DNA from: Pseudomonadota bacterium
GTDB taxonomy: Bacteria; Pseudomonadota; Gammaproteobacteria; Steroidobacterales; Steroidobacteraceae
DNA: 64,000 nucleotides
Direction: 5' to 3'
NCBI GenBank assembly: GCA_021805865.1
Contig: JAJZDX010000009.1
Span: 62,001 to 126,000 of the forward strand
In this document: in pieces, positions 28,777-36,463 of the stretch
Numbering within the stretch: position 1 is the stretch's first letter
Layout of the letters: each line of letters begins with the position of its first letter
Notes under the pieces: model-generated
What the model saw: only the letters and a program-made list of their open reading frames with translations
What the model was told of the DNA's origin: nothing
Databases searched by the model: none
Position numbers and translations under genes: made by a program

Positions 28777-29549
28777 GTACCAAACGTGCGCCTTGCCCGG
28801 TCTGCAACCGGGGCTCAAAAGACTCCGCTCTTGCAATCACGGAAGATGAACGCGGGACCGTTTCCTTTTGCCATCGATGCGGGTACACCAAAGCCGAGAA
28901 CTTCGAGCGCCGACCTGACATTACACCGGCGCCGACTCGTTCCGCCGAGCCGCTCGAGTGGTCCGAGCGCGCCGAGTCAATTTGGCGCCGCACCCAAGCG
29001 CTGCGGGGAACCGCAGGTGAAATCTATTTGCGGCACCGTGGTTGTATGTTGCCGCCGCCTGACAGCGACCTGCGGTTTCTCGAACCGACAGACCGACATC
29101 CGCCAACGCTGTGCGCACGGATCACCGACGCCAGAACCAACAAGCCGTTGAGCCTGCACTTTACGAGACTTGCGCGCGATGGCCGAGGAAAGGCCGGATC
29201 CGAACAAGACAAACTCTTGCTGGGGGGTCACCGCAAGAAAGGCGGCGTCATCAGATTGTGGCCCGATGAAGCCGTGACCTACGGGCTTGCCATCGCCGAA
29301 GGTGTAGAGTCGGCTCTCGCGGCAGCGCACCTGCTCAGCCCGGTATGGGCGGCCGTCGATGCCGGCAACCTGGAGTTGTTCCCGGTGCTCCCCGGCATCG
29401 AGGCGTTGACAGTTTTTGCCGATCACGACCCGGTCGGGCTCAAGGCCGCTCGGACATGCGCGCGACGCTGGGCCGATGCCGGACGAGAGGTTGAAATCGC
29501 CACCCCAATTCTGGACGGCGCCGACGTGGCCGATGTGGTGACAAGATGA
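28773..29549 (+). CDS. Toprim-domain primase, phage/satellite type
   Basis: The 258-residue protein has an N-terminal zinc ribbon (CPVCNRGSKDSALAITEDERGTVSF then CHRCG) and a Toprim domain with the acidic motifs AIAEGVESALAAAHL and FADHDPVGLKAA. This is the layout of phage-type primases that lack a fused helicase. The ATG at 28773 has GGAGG 6 bp upstream. It overlaps the RepA-like ATPase gene by 4 bp, so the two should work together in replication of the element. Confidence 0.85.
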   Translation: MSTKRAPCPVCNRGSKDSALAITEDERGTVSFCHRCGYTKAENFERRPDITPAPTRSAEPLEWSERAESIWRRTQALRGTAGEIYLRHRGCMLPPPDSDLRFLEPTDRHPPTLCARITDARTNKPLSLHFTRLARDGRGKAGSEQDKLLLGGHRKKGGVIRLWPDEAVTYGLAIAEGVESALAAAHLLSPVWAAVDAGNLELFPVLPGIEALTVFADHDPVGLKAARTCARRWADAGREVEIATPILDGADVADVVTR

Positions 29550-30787
29550 CGCCCGAGGAAAAAATACGCGCTGGCACGCGCATCGAGCGCATCGCGAGCG
29601 CATCGGGCTCCGAAGTTGCGGCGCTCGATATAGGCGAGCCGCCGACTTGGATGGATGAAGGGCCCCCGCTCGAGGAGCCGAGGGGGTCGGATGGGCGTCC
29701 GGATAAATCTGAATCGACGCCAGCCGTTTCGCATCGAGCGCTCGTGCCATGGTCAGCGCTTGAGGGCCGCGAACCGCCAGCGCGCGAGTGGATCATTCCG
29801 CACTGGATTCCTCATCATCACATGACCCTGCTCGCCGGCAGGGGCGGCGTCGGCAAAACCTTGCTCGCGCAGCACATCGGGACTGCGCTTGCGATCGGGC
29901 GCGAGTTCATCGAGCCGCTCGAGCCGCGGCGGGTACTCATGTGGGCAGGCGAGGATGATCAGGCCGAACTGTGGCGTCGGCAGATTGAAATTTCGGGCTG
30001 GATGGGCTCGCCGCTGCCGGCCCTGACCGACCGCTTCTTCCTTCAAAGCTATACCGGCGTCGATATCACGCTCTGCGCGACGATTTACGGCGCGCTCACG
30101 GCCACGCCAGTACTCCATGAACTGCGAGGGCAAGTTCAGGACTACCGGGCCGATGTGGTCATCTTGGACAACATCGCCCGCCTATTCGGCGGCAACGAGA
30201 ACGACCGGCATGCCGTCACAACCTTCTGTGCGCTCGTGCAGGGCGCGTGCGCCCCGGCCGCCGTAATACTACTGGGACACCCCGCAAAGGCCGCCGGGAG
30301 CGAATACAGCGGCTCTACGGCGTGGGAAGGGGCTGTCCGCGCCCGCCTTTATCTAGGGAACCGCCCCCCTGACCAGGATCAAGCGGACAACGATACTCCC
30401 GCTGATGACAACGTGCGCTATCTCGCCCGGCGCAAGGCGAACTACTCCCCGCTCGATATTCGACGCTTCACGCTGGCAGACGGTGGCGTGCTAATTCCGG
30501 ATGAGGCGCAGATCACTCATGGCAAACAGCCCACGGGCGAGTTCACGAAGGACATCGTGCGGCGCGCCGTCACCAAGCTTGCCGCACGGGAGATCTTCGG
30601 GACCGCCAGTACAGCCAGTCCGAGCTACCTGCCCAGACTCGCCAGGCAGTACAAGCTGCTCGAGACCACCACCGAGAAAAGCTTCGCCGCCGCGATGCGG
30701 GAAATGGTCATGGCGGCCGAACTCATCAGCCGCGAAGTGGGGCGCACCGCCGATCGCCACCCGCGGGCTGGGCTGGTGCTGCCATGA
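29546..30787 (+). CDS. RepA-like hexameric ATPase/helicase (AAA_25)
   Basis: This 413-residue protein has a RecA-type core: Walker A AGRGGVGKT near 98-106, Walker B DVVILDNIARLF near 205-216, and a further LLGHPAK motif near 246. The type occurs in plasmid and phage replication modules as RepA/DnaB-like helicase or loader. The C-terminal 120 residues may bind DNA. It sits between the primase and the origin-like repeats, with ATGA overlaps at both ends. Confidence 0.82.
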   Translation: MTPEEKIRAGTRIERIASASGSEVAALDIGEPPTWMDEGPPLEEPRGSDGRPDKSESTPAVSHRALVPWSALEGREPPAREWIIPHWIPHHHMTLLAGRGGVGKTLLAQHIGTALAIGREFIEPLEPRRVLMWAGEDDQAELWRRQIEISGWMGSPLPALTDRFFLQSYTGVDITLCATIYGALTATPVLHELRGQVQDYRADVVILDNIARLFGGNENDRHAVTTFCALVQGACAPAAVILLGHPAKAAGSEYSGSTAWEGAVRARLYLGNRPPDQDQADNDTPADDNVRYLARRKANYSPLDIRRFTLADGGVLIPDEAQITHGKQPTGEFTKDIVRRAVTKLAAREIFGTASTASPSYLPRLARQYKLLETTTEKSFAAAMREMVMAAELISREVGRTADRHPRAGLVLP

Positions 30788-31098
30788 GTTCGCCGGCCGG
30801 CTTGCTTCTCTGCGCCTATGACAGGTGCGGGAGTGCGGGAGTGCGGGAATGCGCGGGCACCCCCCCTATAGGGGTGTGTGCCCGCCGCACCCATTTACGC
30901 ATTCCCGCGGCATTCCCGCAGGCATTCCCGCAGGCATTCCCGCAGAGCATGGCCACCTGCGGCGATGCCAGCAGCCCCGTGAAGGTCGGATACTGGCTTC
31001 GAGAATATCGAGACCGAGTCGCAGCCGGGCGAAAGCTCGTCCATGTGGGGACACCGCATGGGCGCGCTCAGTGGCGCTTACGAGAGGTGGCGGCATGA
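30784..31098 (+). CDS. Hypothetical small protein spanning the origin-like repeats
   Basis: A 104-codon frame begins in an ATGA overlap with the RepA-like gene and ends in another ATGA at 31095. The middle (AAFPQAFPQAFPQ) is a translation of four 12-bp iterons, and the part before it comes from tandem 8-bp repeats and a hairpin. The C-terminal KVGYWLREYRDRVAAGRKLVHVG looks like real protein. Either a small gene has an origin embedded in it, or only the C-terminal part is coding. Function unknown. Confidence 0.5.
   Translation: MSSPAGLLLCAYDRCGSAGVRECAGTPPIGVCARRTHLRIPAAFPQAFPQAFPQSMATCGDASSPVKVGYWLREYRDRVAAGRKLVHVGTPHGRAQWRLREVAA
30825..30945 (+). repeat. Origin-like cluster: 8-bp repeats, nested hairpin, 12-bp iterons
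   Basis: Three perfect tandem GTGCGGGA copies occupy 30825-30848. An overlapping nested stem-loop has arms GCGGGAATGCG (30843-30853) / CGCATTCCCGC (30898-30908), CGGGCAC (30854-30860) / GTGCCCG (30878-30884), and CCCC-TATA-GGGG (30863-30874). Four GCATTCCCGC iterons start at 30899, 30910, 30922 and 30934. The placement directly after primase and RepA-like genes makes this a candidate replication origin of the island; this is inference. Confidence 0.6.
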
Positions 31099-31389
31099 AT
31101 GGGTTGGGATGGTTGGCATGGGTTGGCATGTTTCCTCTCAACTCATGGAATTTGGCAATGCCAAATAATATGGAGCTGGGGAAAACATCCCCACCTATCC
31201 CAACCATCCCAACCAAAAGTGGCAGTAGAAGCCCCTTCGAAGCCCATTCCAAGTCCATGCGGAACCCCTTCGAAGGGGCTTCGAAGGGCATCCGAGACGG
31301 TTTGGGGCCGGATGCGGGAATAGCGGAGACACTCTCCGTTTCCGCGCCACGCCCTTGGCCGGCTCGCGCCTCTCGCTGGCGCTTCCCGC
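31099..31389 (+). other. Structured stretch with long inverted repeat and TTCGAA palindromes
   Basis: A 15-bp perfect inverted repeat GGTTGGGATGGTTGG (31102-31116) / CCAACCATCCCAACC (31200-31214) encloses TTTGGCA-A-TGCCAAA (31151-31165) and a TGGGGA/TCCCCA hairpin (31177-31193). Next come GCCCCTTCGAAG (31231-31242), the palindrome CCCCTTCGAAGGGG (31265-31278) and a further CTTCGAAGGG. An ATGA start at 31095 opens a frame that runs far beyond, over the resolvase gene, so I do not call a CDS. A 74-codon frame at 31099-31323 has no family support. Confidence 0.6.
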
Positions 31390-31500
31390 TATTCTCAAAA
31401 CCTAAAGTTTTTGATAGACTCTTAGCCCACGATGGGGCTGTAAGCGACTCAATAGCTTGCAGCGCTGAAACAGCGGCACGGGCCGCAGGGGTTTTGAGAG
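31390..31500 (+). promoter_or_regulatory. Candidate res-like recombination/regulatory region of the resolvase
   Basis: The 110 bp before the serine recombinase contain an imperfect dyad TCAAAA...TTTTTGA (about 31395-31414) centred on a TA, like a resolvase crossover subsite. A 9-bp inverted repeat CTCAAAACC (31394-31402) / GGTTTTGAG (31490-31498) brackets the region. Resolvases typically act on sites next to their own gene and repress it there. Subsites II and III cannot be assigned by eye. Confidence 0.4.
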
Positions 31501-32103
31501 ATGGCCGAAAAGCACGAAATCCGGAAGGTCGCGGCCTATGTCCGCGTGAGCACTGGCGGACAGGATACCGCCATGCAGATGGCCGATATCCACAAGCTGG
31601 CGGACCTGCGGGGCTGGGAAATTGCCGCTGTCGTCGAGGAGAAAGCCTCCGGTGCCAAGACCCGGCCGGCCCGGGAGCGCCTGATAGCCGAGGCGAAGGG
31701 CGGCGCATACGACGCTGTATGCGTCTGGAAGCTCGACCGCTGGGGCCGCTCGACCGTGGACGTACTGACGACGGTCATGGATCTAGACGCGGCTGGCGTG
31801 GCGTTTGTGAGTGTGCAGGACAGTATCGACATGACGACGGCCCAGGGGCGGCTCATGGTGCAGCTCCTCGCGGCCTTCGCCGAGTTCGAGCGGGCACAGA
31901 TTCGCGAGCGCGTCACGGCTGGATTGAAACACGCCAAGCGGGCCGGTACGCGATCTGGCAAGGCTATCGGCAGGCCACGGACGGCGGAGGAGCGCCGGCC
32001 GCGTATCGAGGCTTTGGTGGCTCAGGGAGTGCCGTTGCCGGAGATTGCCATGCGCCTCGAGATGCCCTACAGCTCCGTGCATCGGATCGCGCGCCACAAG
32101 TAA
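31501..32103 (+). CDS. Serine recombinase (resolvase/invertase family)
   Basis: The 200-residue protein has the N-terminal catalytic domain with nucleophile serine in AAYVRVSTGGQD (about S17), the WKLDRWGRS motif and the long E helix with LAAFAEFERAQIRERVTAGL. A C-terminal HTH (PLPEIAMRLEMPYSSVHRIARH) follows. This is the small resolvase/invertase type. Its likely role is resolving multimers or an inversion within the element. Confidence 0.92.
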   Translation: MAEKHEIRKVAAYVRVSTGGQDTAMQMADIHKLADLRGWEIAAVVEEKASGAKTRPARERLIAEAKGGAYDAVCVWKLDRWGRSTVDVLTTVMDLDAAGVAFVSVQDSIDMTTAQGRLMVQLLAAFAEFERAQIRERVTAGLKHAKRAGTRSGKAIGRPRTAEERRPRIEALVAQGVPLPEIAMRLEMPYSSVHRIARHK

Positions 32104-32213
32104 CTCTCGCCTCGCCGCCGGCCTTCAGCGCCGCGATCATTCCTTGTCGGCATCCTGACACTCTCGAAGCGATCGCCGCTCCTACGCCATCCTGCGCGGC
32201 CCTGCAGGGTGTC

Positions 32214-32633
32214 ATTGCTCTCGCGCGGCTGACGGAGGAGACGGAGTCTCAATCGGCGCAATCTGCGCCAATTGAAAGCAAGCGCAAAGACGGTAAGGGC
32301 CACCGGAAAGAATCCGGGGTACGGAAAGCCGCTCGCGAGCTTGGCGTCGAAAAGGAGGACGCCCGCCGTGCCGATGAGTCAGTTTCGGCGCAGATTGCGC
32401 CAAAACTCAGGGAGGGAAAACCGGGTCAAAATGGCCCAGTTTCAAAACCCAAAGGCGGAAGAGATAAGACATCTGGAATCCGGACGCCATCTCGCGAGTG
32501 GATCGGATTTACAAAGCAGGCGGATCAATCGACACAATCTGTGTCAATTGAAAGCAAGCGCGCGGATAGACGCAGCCATAGGAAAGTGGGGCAATCTGCC
32601 CCACTAAAGCCCCGCCTGCGGGGTGCCGCATGA
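32214..32633 (+). pseudogene. ParB-like protein remnant (central/HTH segment)
   Basis: An open frame with no ATG reads LARLTEETESQSAQSAPIESKRKDGKGHRKESGVRKAARELGVEKEDARRA, resembling the linker and HTH of phage ParB-like proteins. It then drifts into repeats such as SAQIAPKL, QSVSIESKRADRRSHRK and GQSAPLK. The N-terminal ParB domain is missing and no start codon is evident, so this is probably a remnant left after resolvase insertion. Its stop overlaps the next start as ATGA, which supports this reading frame having once been translated. Five hairpins are embedded in it. Confidence 0.45.
32249..32605 (+). repeat. Five hairpins of one geometry with covarying inner arms
   Basis: Hairpins H1-H5 are centred at 32262, 32394, 32430, 32538 and 32595. 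H1-H4 have a 4-5-bp outer stem, a C.A mismatch, a 6-bp inner stem and a 3-nt loop. H1: outer TCAAT/ATTGA, inner GGCGCA/TGCGCC, loop ATC. H2: outer AGTTT/AAACT, inner GGCGCA/TGCGCC, loop GAT. H3: inner GGGTCA/TGGCCC, loop AAA. H4: outer TCAAT/ATTGA, inner GACACA/TGTGTC, loop ATC. In H5 (GGGGCA/TGCCCC, loop ATC) the mismatch is a T-A pair. H1 and H4 share the flank AATTGAAAGCAAGCGC. Confidence 0.85.
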
Positions 32634-32788
32634 GCGTCTCTGCCGACCGCCCCGAGCCGCCCGACTATCAGCACGCTCTAGCCGCTGCCATCGAGTTGGC
32701 CAAGCTCGGTTTATCCAGTACTGACATCGCCGAACTACTGGGTATGAACGAGCTGGCCGTGGCGGCACTCCTTGAGGTGCCTACATGA
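32630..32788 (+). CDS. Small hypothetical protein (52 residues)
   Basis: The frame starts at an ATGA overlap with the ParB-like remnant and ends at an ATGA overlap with the next gene. The product (AAAIELAKLGLSSTDIAELLGMNELAVAALLEVPT) looks like a single HTH hairpin (LSSTDIAELLGMNELAVAALL). Such mini-HTH proteins are common in phage genomes. Function unknown. Confidence 0.6.
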   Translation: MSVSADRPEPPDYQHALAAAIELAKLGLSSTDIAELLGMNELAVAALLEVPT

Positions 32789-33036
32789 GCGGCCCTCGCA
32801 ACAAAGCAGCCTTCCGGAAAGGCCAGCGCAATCGGGCGATCTTGCGGGAGATTCTGTCGAGTCGCAATCCGCTGTTGCCGCCCATGACGCTCGGCGACCT
32901 GCAGGTGCTCCTCGCCCGGCATGGAGTTTTCTTAGCGCGAAGCTCCATCGCCTATCACCGTGGAAAAATTCACGAGGCCGAGGCCCTAAAAGACTGTAAC
33001 GGCAACTATTCATCTTCCAACAATGAGGCCGCATGA
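32785..33036 (+). CDS. Hypothetical phage protein (83 residues)
   Basis: This protein starts in an ATGA overlap. It is basic at the N-terminus (RNKAAFRKGQRNRAILREIL) and has a helix-turn-helix-like stretch (MTLGDLQVLLARHGVFLARSSIAYHRGKIHEAEAL). It may bind DNA; no family is recognised. It lies directly upstream of the terminase genes. Confidence 0.6.
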   Translation: MSGPRNKAAFRKGQRNRAILREILSSRNPLLPPMTLGDLQVLLARHGVFLARSSIAYHRGKIHEAEALKDCNGNYSSSNNEAA

Positions 33037-33081
33037 TGACATTCATGAGCACACCAGTTTTGCGCGGACATAGGAGTTGAC

Positions 33082-33684
33082 GTGAGCGCAACAAAGGGCC
33101 GGAGAACCGGCCGCTGCACAATCTGCCAGCATCCTGAACGGTTCCGGATGGAGCTTCTGCTCGTGTCCGGCGCCGGCCGGCGGGCGATTGCCCGTAAGTT
33201 CCACGTGAGCGCCGACGCTGTTTGGCGACACGGCAAGAGTCATATCACCGACGAGCAGCGAGCACAGATGCTCTGCGGCCCGGTGAAGCTCCGCGAGCTG
33301 GCCGAGAAGGCCGCCGACGAGGGGTTGAGCCTGCTCGAATACTTGAATCTTTTGCGATCGTCTGCCTTGACGCATTACTTGGCCGCTGGCGAGGCGCACG
33401 ACATGCAGACGGTCAGCGTCCTGCTCGGACGCTTGACAGACCTCCTGCGGCTCCAGGGCCAATTCACGGGCGACCTCGGGCGGGCGACGGCGAACGTCAC
33501 GAACAACACCCTGGTCCTGGCATCCCCGGCCATGGCCGACTTCGAAGACCGGCTTATCGGCTGGCTCAAGCCGTACCCCGACGCGCTACGGAGCGTGCTG
33601 GCCGGCCTGCAGGAATGGCGCACCGCCAAGCTCGGACTGCCCGCACCGGGCCGTGACCCGGCCATCTTGGAGCACTGCCCATGA
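33082..33684 (+). CDS. Small-terminase-like protein with zinc-finger/HTH N-terminus
   Basis: The 200-residue protein begins at GTG 33082, with AGGAG 5 bp upstream. It opens with CTICQHPERFRMELLLVSGAGRRAIARKFHVSADAVWRH, a CxxC-type finger and an HTH, and continues as a helical protein. It overlaps the large terminase gene by 4 bp, the usual place for the small terminase subunit, which recognises packaging DNA. The assignment rests on position and the N-terminal DNA-binding motif. Confidence 0.6.
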   Translation: MSATKGRRTGRCTICQHPERFRMELLLVSGAGRRAIARKFHVSADAVWRHGKSHITDEQRAQMLCGPVKLRELAEKAADEGLSLLEYLNLLRSSALTHYLAAGEAHDMQTVSVLLGRLTDLLRLQGQFTGDLGRATANVTNNTLVLASPAMADFEDRLIGWLKPYPDALRSVLAGLQEWRTAKLGLPAPGRDPAILEHCP

Positions 33685-35849
33685 CCCACGAAGATGATGA
33701 TTTTCTGCGGCGCCTCGAGCGGCGGCTCTCAGGTGAGCTGACGCGCGATCGCGCGACCCTGGTTCCCGAAGCGTTTCGGGTGCTTTGGGAAACCGTCCGG
33801 TTCATCGTGCTATATGGCGGTCGCGCCGCTGCCAAGAGCTGGTCGATTGCCCGCGTGCTGCTCGTGCAGGCTCACGATGCGCCGCTGCGCGTGCTCTGCT
33901 GCCGCGAGATCCAAGGCAGTATTCGCGAGTCCGCATATCGACTTCTCGCCGATCAGATTGTGATGCTTGGTTTGGATGACTTTTACGAAGTGCAGGCCGA
34001 CCGCATCATCGGCAAGAACGGGACCGTGTTTTACTTCGAGGGCTTGCGCTACAACGCTTCTAAAATTCGCAGCTATGAAGGCGTTGACATTGTTTGGGTC
34101 GAGGAGGCGCAGTCGGTTTCTGAGTTGAGTTGGGAGACGCTGCTCCCGACGATCCGCAAGCCGGGCAGTCGATTCTTCATCTCGTTCAACCCGATGACGA
34201 AGACCGACCCCGTACTGCTGCGGTTCGTCGAGAATCCGCCGCCCGGCTGTCTTGTCAAAAAAGTCAGCTATCGCGATAACCCGTATCTGTCCCCCGAGGC
34301 GGAGGCCGAGCGCCAATGGCTCGAAAAGACCGACCCCGATGGCTACCGGCACGTTTGGGAAGGTTTCCCGCGCGAGGTATCGGATGCGCTGATTTTGCGA
34401 GGCAAGTACGTCGCAGAATCCTTCGAGGTATCGCCAGCCTGGGCCGGTCCATATCACGGGCTTGATTACGGCTTCGCCCGCGACCCCTCCGCTGGGGTCC
34501 GCTGTTACGTTGCCGATGTAACTCGCACGCTCTATGTCGATCGGGAATTTTGGGCACTCGGGGCGGATATCGACGCATTGCCGGGATCACTTGAGAACTC
34601 GATTCCCGGTATCTCTCGCCATGTTGTCTACGCCGACAGCGCGCGGCCCGAGTCAACGTCCTACATCGCGCGCAATGGGATACCGGGCTGCCGCTCGGCC
34701 GACAAGTGGCCGGGGTCCATCGATGATGGAATCGCATACTTGCGATCATTCGAGCGCATCGTTATCGATCCGTCATGCCGACATCTTTTGGACGAATGCG
34801 GGGCATACTCATTCAAGCAGGATCGGCTAACCGGCGCGCCGCTCCCCGAGGTGCTCGACGCCAACAATCATTGCATCGATGCACTGCGGTATGCGTTGAG
34901 TCCGCTCATTCGGAACAAGGCAGCGGGGGCTGGTTCTTACTTCGCTCGTTCCGCCTTGCTGGTCAATGGCGAGGCCCTGGCGATTCCGCGACCGTATGCG
35001 GAAGGCAAGCCCCGTTATGTTGCCGTCATCGCCGCAGTCACGCCCGAGCCCGGAAGCGCCATCGGATTTGTGCACATCGGCTGGTCTGTCGGCGTTGGTT
35101 GGCCGCTGCTGATTCTCGATTGGAGCGTCATCGAGTACGCCGACCTGCGCGAGGAGACGCTGGTTGATGTATTCGTGCGCGCGCAGGAACTCAGCGAGAT
35201 CACCGGCGCTGCCGATCCGGTCACGACGATCTTTGCCGAGGAGCCGTTGTGCTCGGCGCTCAAGACGGTCTCATGGCGAATTCTCGGAAACCGGGCCGGT
35301 CCGCCGTGGGACCTGCGCCTGCTTGTTTCAACGGAGTTGCCGGCAACGCTCGATGAGCGCGCCGCTCAAGTGCGCGAGATGGTCAATTTGGGGCTGAGCA
35401 CCAAGATTGCGCACCCCGCCTACGCGCGGCAAACGCCATTCCGCGCGGTTACGGGCAATCACTTGATGAGCCAAGTTCTGGGTTACAAGCCCGGAAACAC
35501 TGACACCGAGCGTTCATTGCTGGCGGCCTTCGTCACTGCCGCGTGTGGTTGCCTCCTCAATTCGCCGCGATCGGCTAACACGGCAGCCGTGCCTCCCGTC
35601 ATCACTCCTTCAACGCATGACTCGGAAGTGAGGACGCATCGCGTTATGCAGTATGAGAGCGACCTGGCGGCGTACCGCGAAAAGGAAAAAGCCGCGATTG
35701 CCGCGATTCAAAAAAAACTCGGCGATCCGACTTGGCGCCCGCTTTCGCGGCTCGCACTGGGGCTCGGGCCGCCGCCGATCAATCCCGCGTATGGCGCGCG
35801 GCTCCCTGGCGAAGTGGTGCAACACATGATCGATGAGGGCTGGTCATGA
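33681..35849 (+). CDS. Phage large terminase (PBSX-like) with extra C-terminal nuclease-like domain
   Basis: Residues 1-410 are a normal PBSX-type large terminase: ATPase Walker A GGRAAAKS near 49-56, Walker B VDIVWVEEA near 135, and RNase H-type nuclease motifs HGLDYGFARD near 261, YADSARPES near 317 and NNHCIDALRYAL near 395. PBSX-type terminases are usually 410-450 residues; this one has 722. The extra 300 residues (PLLILDWSVIEYADLREETLVDVFVRAQEL, and later NHLMSQVLGYKPG) resemble the nuclease half of another terminase family, with Ala or other residues where its acidic residues are expected. ATGA overlaps join it to both neighbours. Confidence 0.88.
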   Translation: MTHEDDDFLRRLERRLSGELTRDRATLVPEAFRVLWETVRFIVLYGGRAAAKSWSIARVLLVQAHDAPLRVLCCREIQGSIRESAYRLLADQIVMLGLDDFYEVQADRIIGKNGTVFYFEGLRYNASKIRSYEGVDIVWVEEAQSVSELSWETLLPTIRKPGSRFFISFNPMTKTDPVLLRFVENPPPGCLVKKVSYRDNPYLSPEAEAERQWLEKTDPDGYRHVWEGFPREVSDALILRGKYVAESFEVSPAWAGPYHGLDYGFARDPSAGVRCYVADVTRTLYVDREFWALGADIDALPGSLENSIPGISRHVVYADSARPESTSYIARNGIPGCRSADKWPGSIDDGIAYLRSFERIVIDPSCRHLLDECGAYSFKQDRLTGAPLPEVLDANNHCIDALRYALSPLIRNKAAGAGSYFARSALLVNGEALAIPRPYAEGKPRYVAVIAAVTPEPGSAIGFVHIGWSVGVGWPLLILDWSVIEYADLREETLVDVFVRAQELSEITGAADPVTTIFAEEPLCSALKTVSWRILGNRAGPPWDLRLLVSTELPATLDERAAQVREMVNLGLSTKIAHPAYARQTPFRAVTGNHLMSQVLGYKPGNTDTERSLLAAFVTAACGCLLNSPRSANTAAVPPVITPSTHDSEVRTHRVMQYESDLAAYREKEKAAIAAIQKKLGDPTWRPLSRLALGLGPPPINPAYGARLPGEVVQHMIDEGWS

Positions 35850-36184
35850 AGCGCACACTGTCCGACGTGATCGAGCGCTTGGCTCGTGTTCCAGATCCTC
35901 AAAGTCCCGACGTGCTCGCGACGCTCGCGGCACTGCGGGCGGCAGTCATTGAAATGGCGGTTCGCGGCCTCAATGTTGCATCCGTCATTGAGCTGACGGG
36001 ACTGCGCGCCGTTTTTGTGCGGCGCGTGCTTCACAGCGAGGCCATCCGGCTCATTGATGTCGTTATGTCCACCCTTGATTCCGAGCGCTCGCAGGCGGCG
36101 CTCGATGCGTTGGGCCGAGCCCGGCGCTTGCTTGATTCGCCTGCTCATCCTGACTCCCCTGCTCATCCTGACTCCCTGGAGTAA
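35846..36184 (+). CDS. Hypothetical phage protein (112 residues)
   Basis: This gene starts in an ATGA overlap with the large terminase. The product is mostly helical (DVIERLARVPDPQSPDVLATLAALRAAVIEMAVRGLNVASVIELTGLRAVFVRRVL) with an HTH-like central part. It ends in a tandem duplication of about 17 bp (HPDSPAHPDS). No family recognised. Confidence 0.6.
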   Translation: MKRTLSDVIERLARVPDPQSPDVLATLAALRAAVIEMAVRGLNVASVIELTGLRAVFVRRVLHSEAIRLIDVVMSTLDSERSQAALDALGRARRLLDSPAHPDSPAHPDSLE

Positions 36185-36187
36185 CAC

Positions 36188-36463
36188 ATGTCTGACGATA
36201 CCCCCCGAAAGAAAATCCCCGCTGCGCCGAGTAAGCGCGAACTTGCGGTGCAGGCAATCGCCGCCTACCGCGACGAGCTGACGGAAAACTACAAAACCGA
36301 TCTCGCGACCTGGAAGGCTCGCCGCGCAGCCGAAATCGAGCGAATCCGCACGAAGCTCAATCGCCCCGGCTGGGCCCCAACAACCCAGCAGGCGCTCGCG
36401 CACATCGGCACCCCGCCACTGAACCCGCTAACACTGCCCTTTTGGAGTTTCAAGCTGCCATGA
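36188..36463 (+). CDS. Hypothetical phage protein (91 residues)
   Basis: A charged 91-residue protein (AVQAIAAYRDELTENYKTDLATWKARRAAEIERIRTKL) with a predicted long helix and a Pro-rich tail. It begins 3 bp after the previous stop and overlaps a tiny downstream frame by ATGA. No family recognised. Confidence 0.6.
   Translation: MSDDTPRKKIPAAPSKRELAVQAIAAYRDELTENYKTDLATWKARRAAEIERIRTKLNRPGWAPTTQQALAHIGTPPLNPLTLPFWSFKLP

Noticed and set aside
32272..32607. 111-codon frame MKASAKTVRATGKN through the hairpin array
   Set aside because: It is an out-of-frame reading of the ParB-like remnant and the hairpins; the alternative frame has the HTH-like sequence and ends in the ATGA overlap.
30825..32633. 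A 600-codon open frame running over the structured region, the resolvase gene and the hairpin array
   Set aside because: The resolvase (31501-32103) is clearly real in another frame and fully covered by this one. Only the last 140 codons show ParB-like sequence, so I kept only that part, as a remnant.
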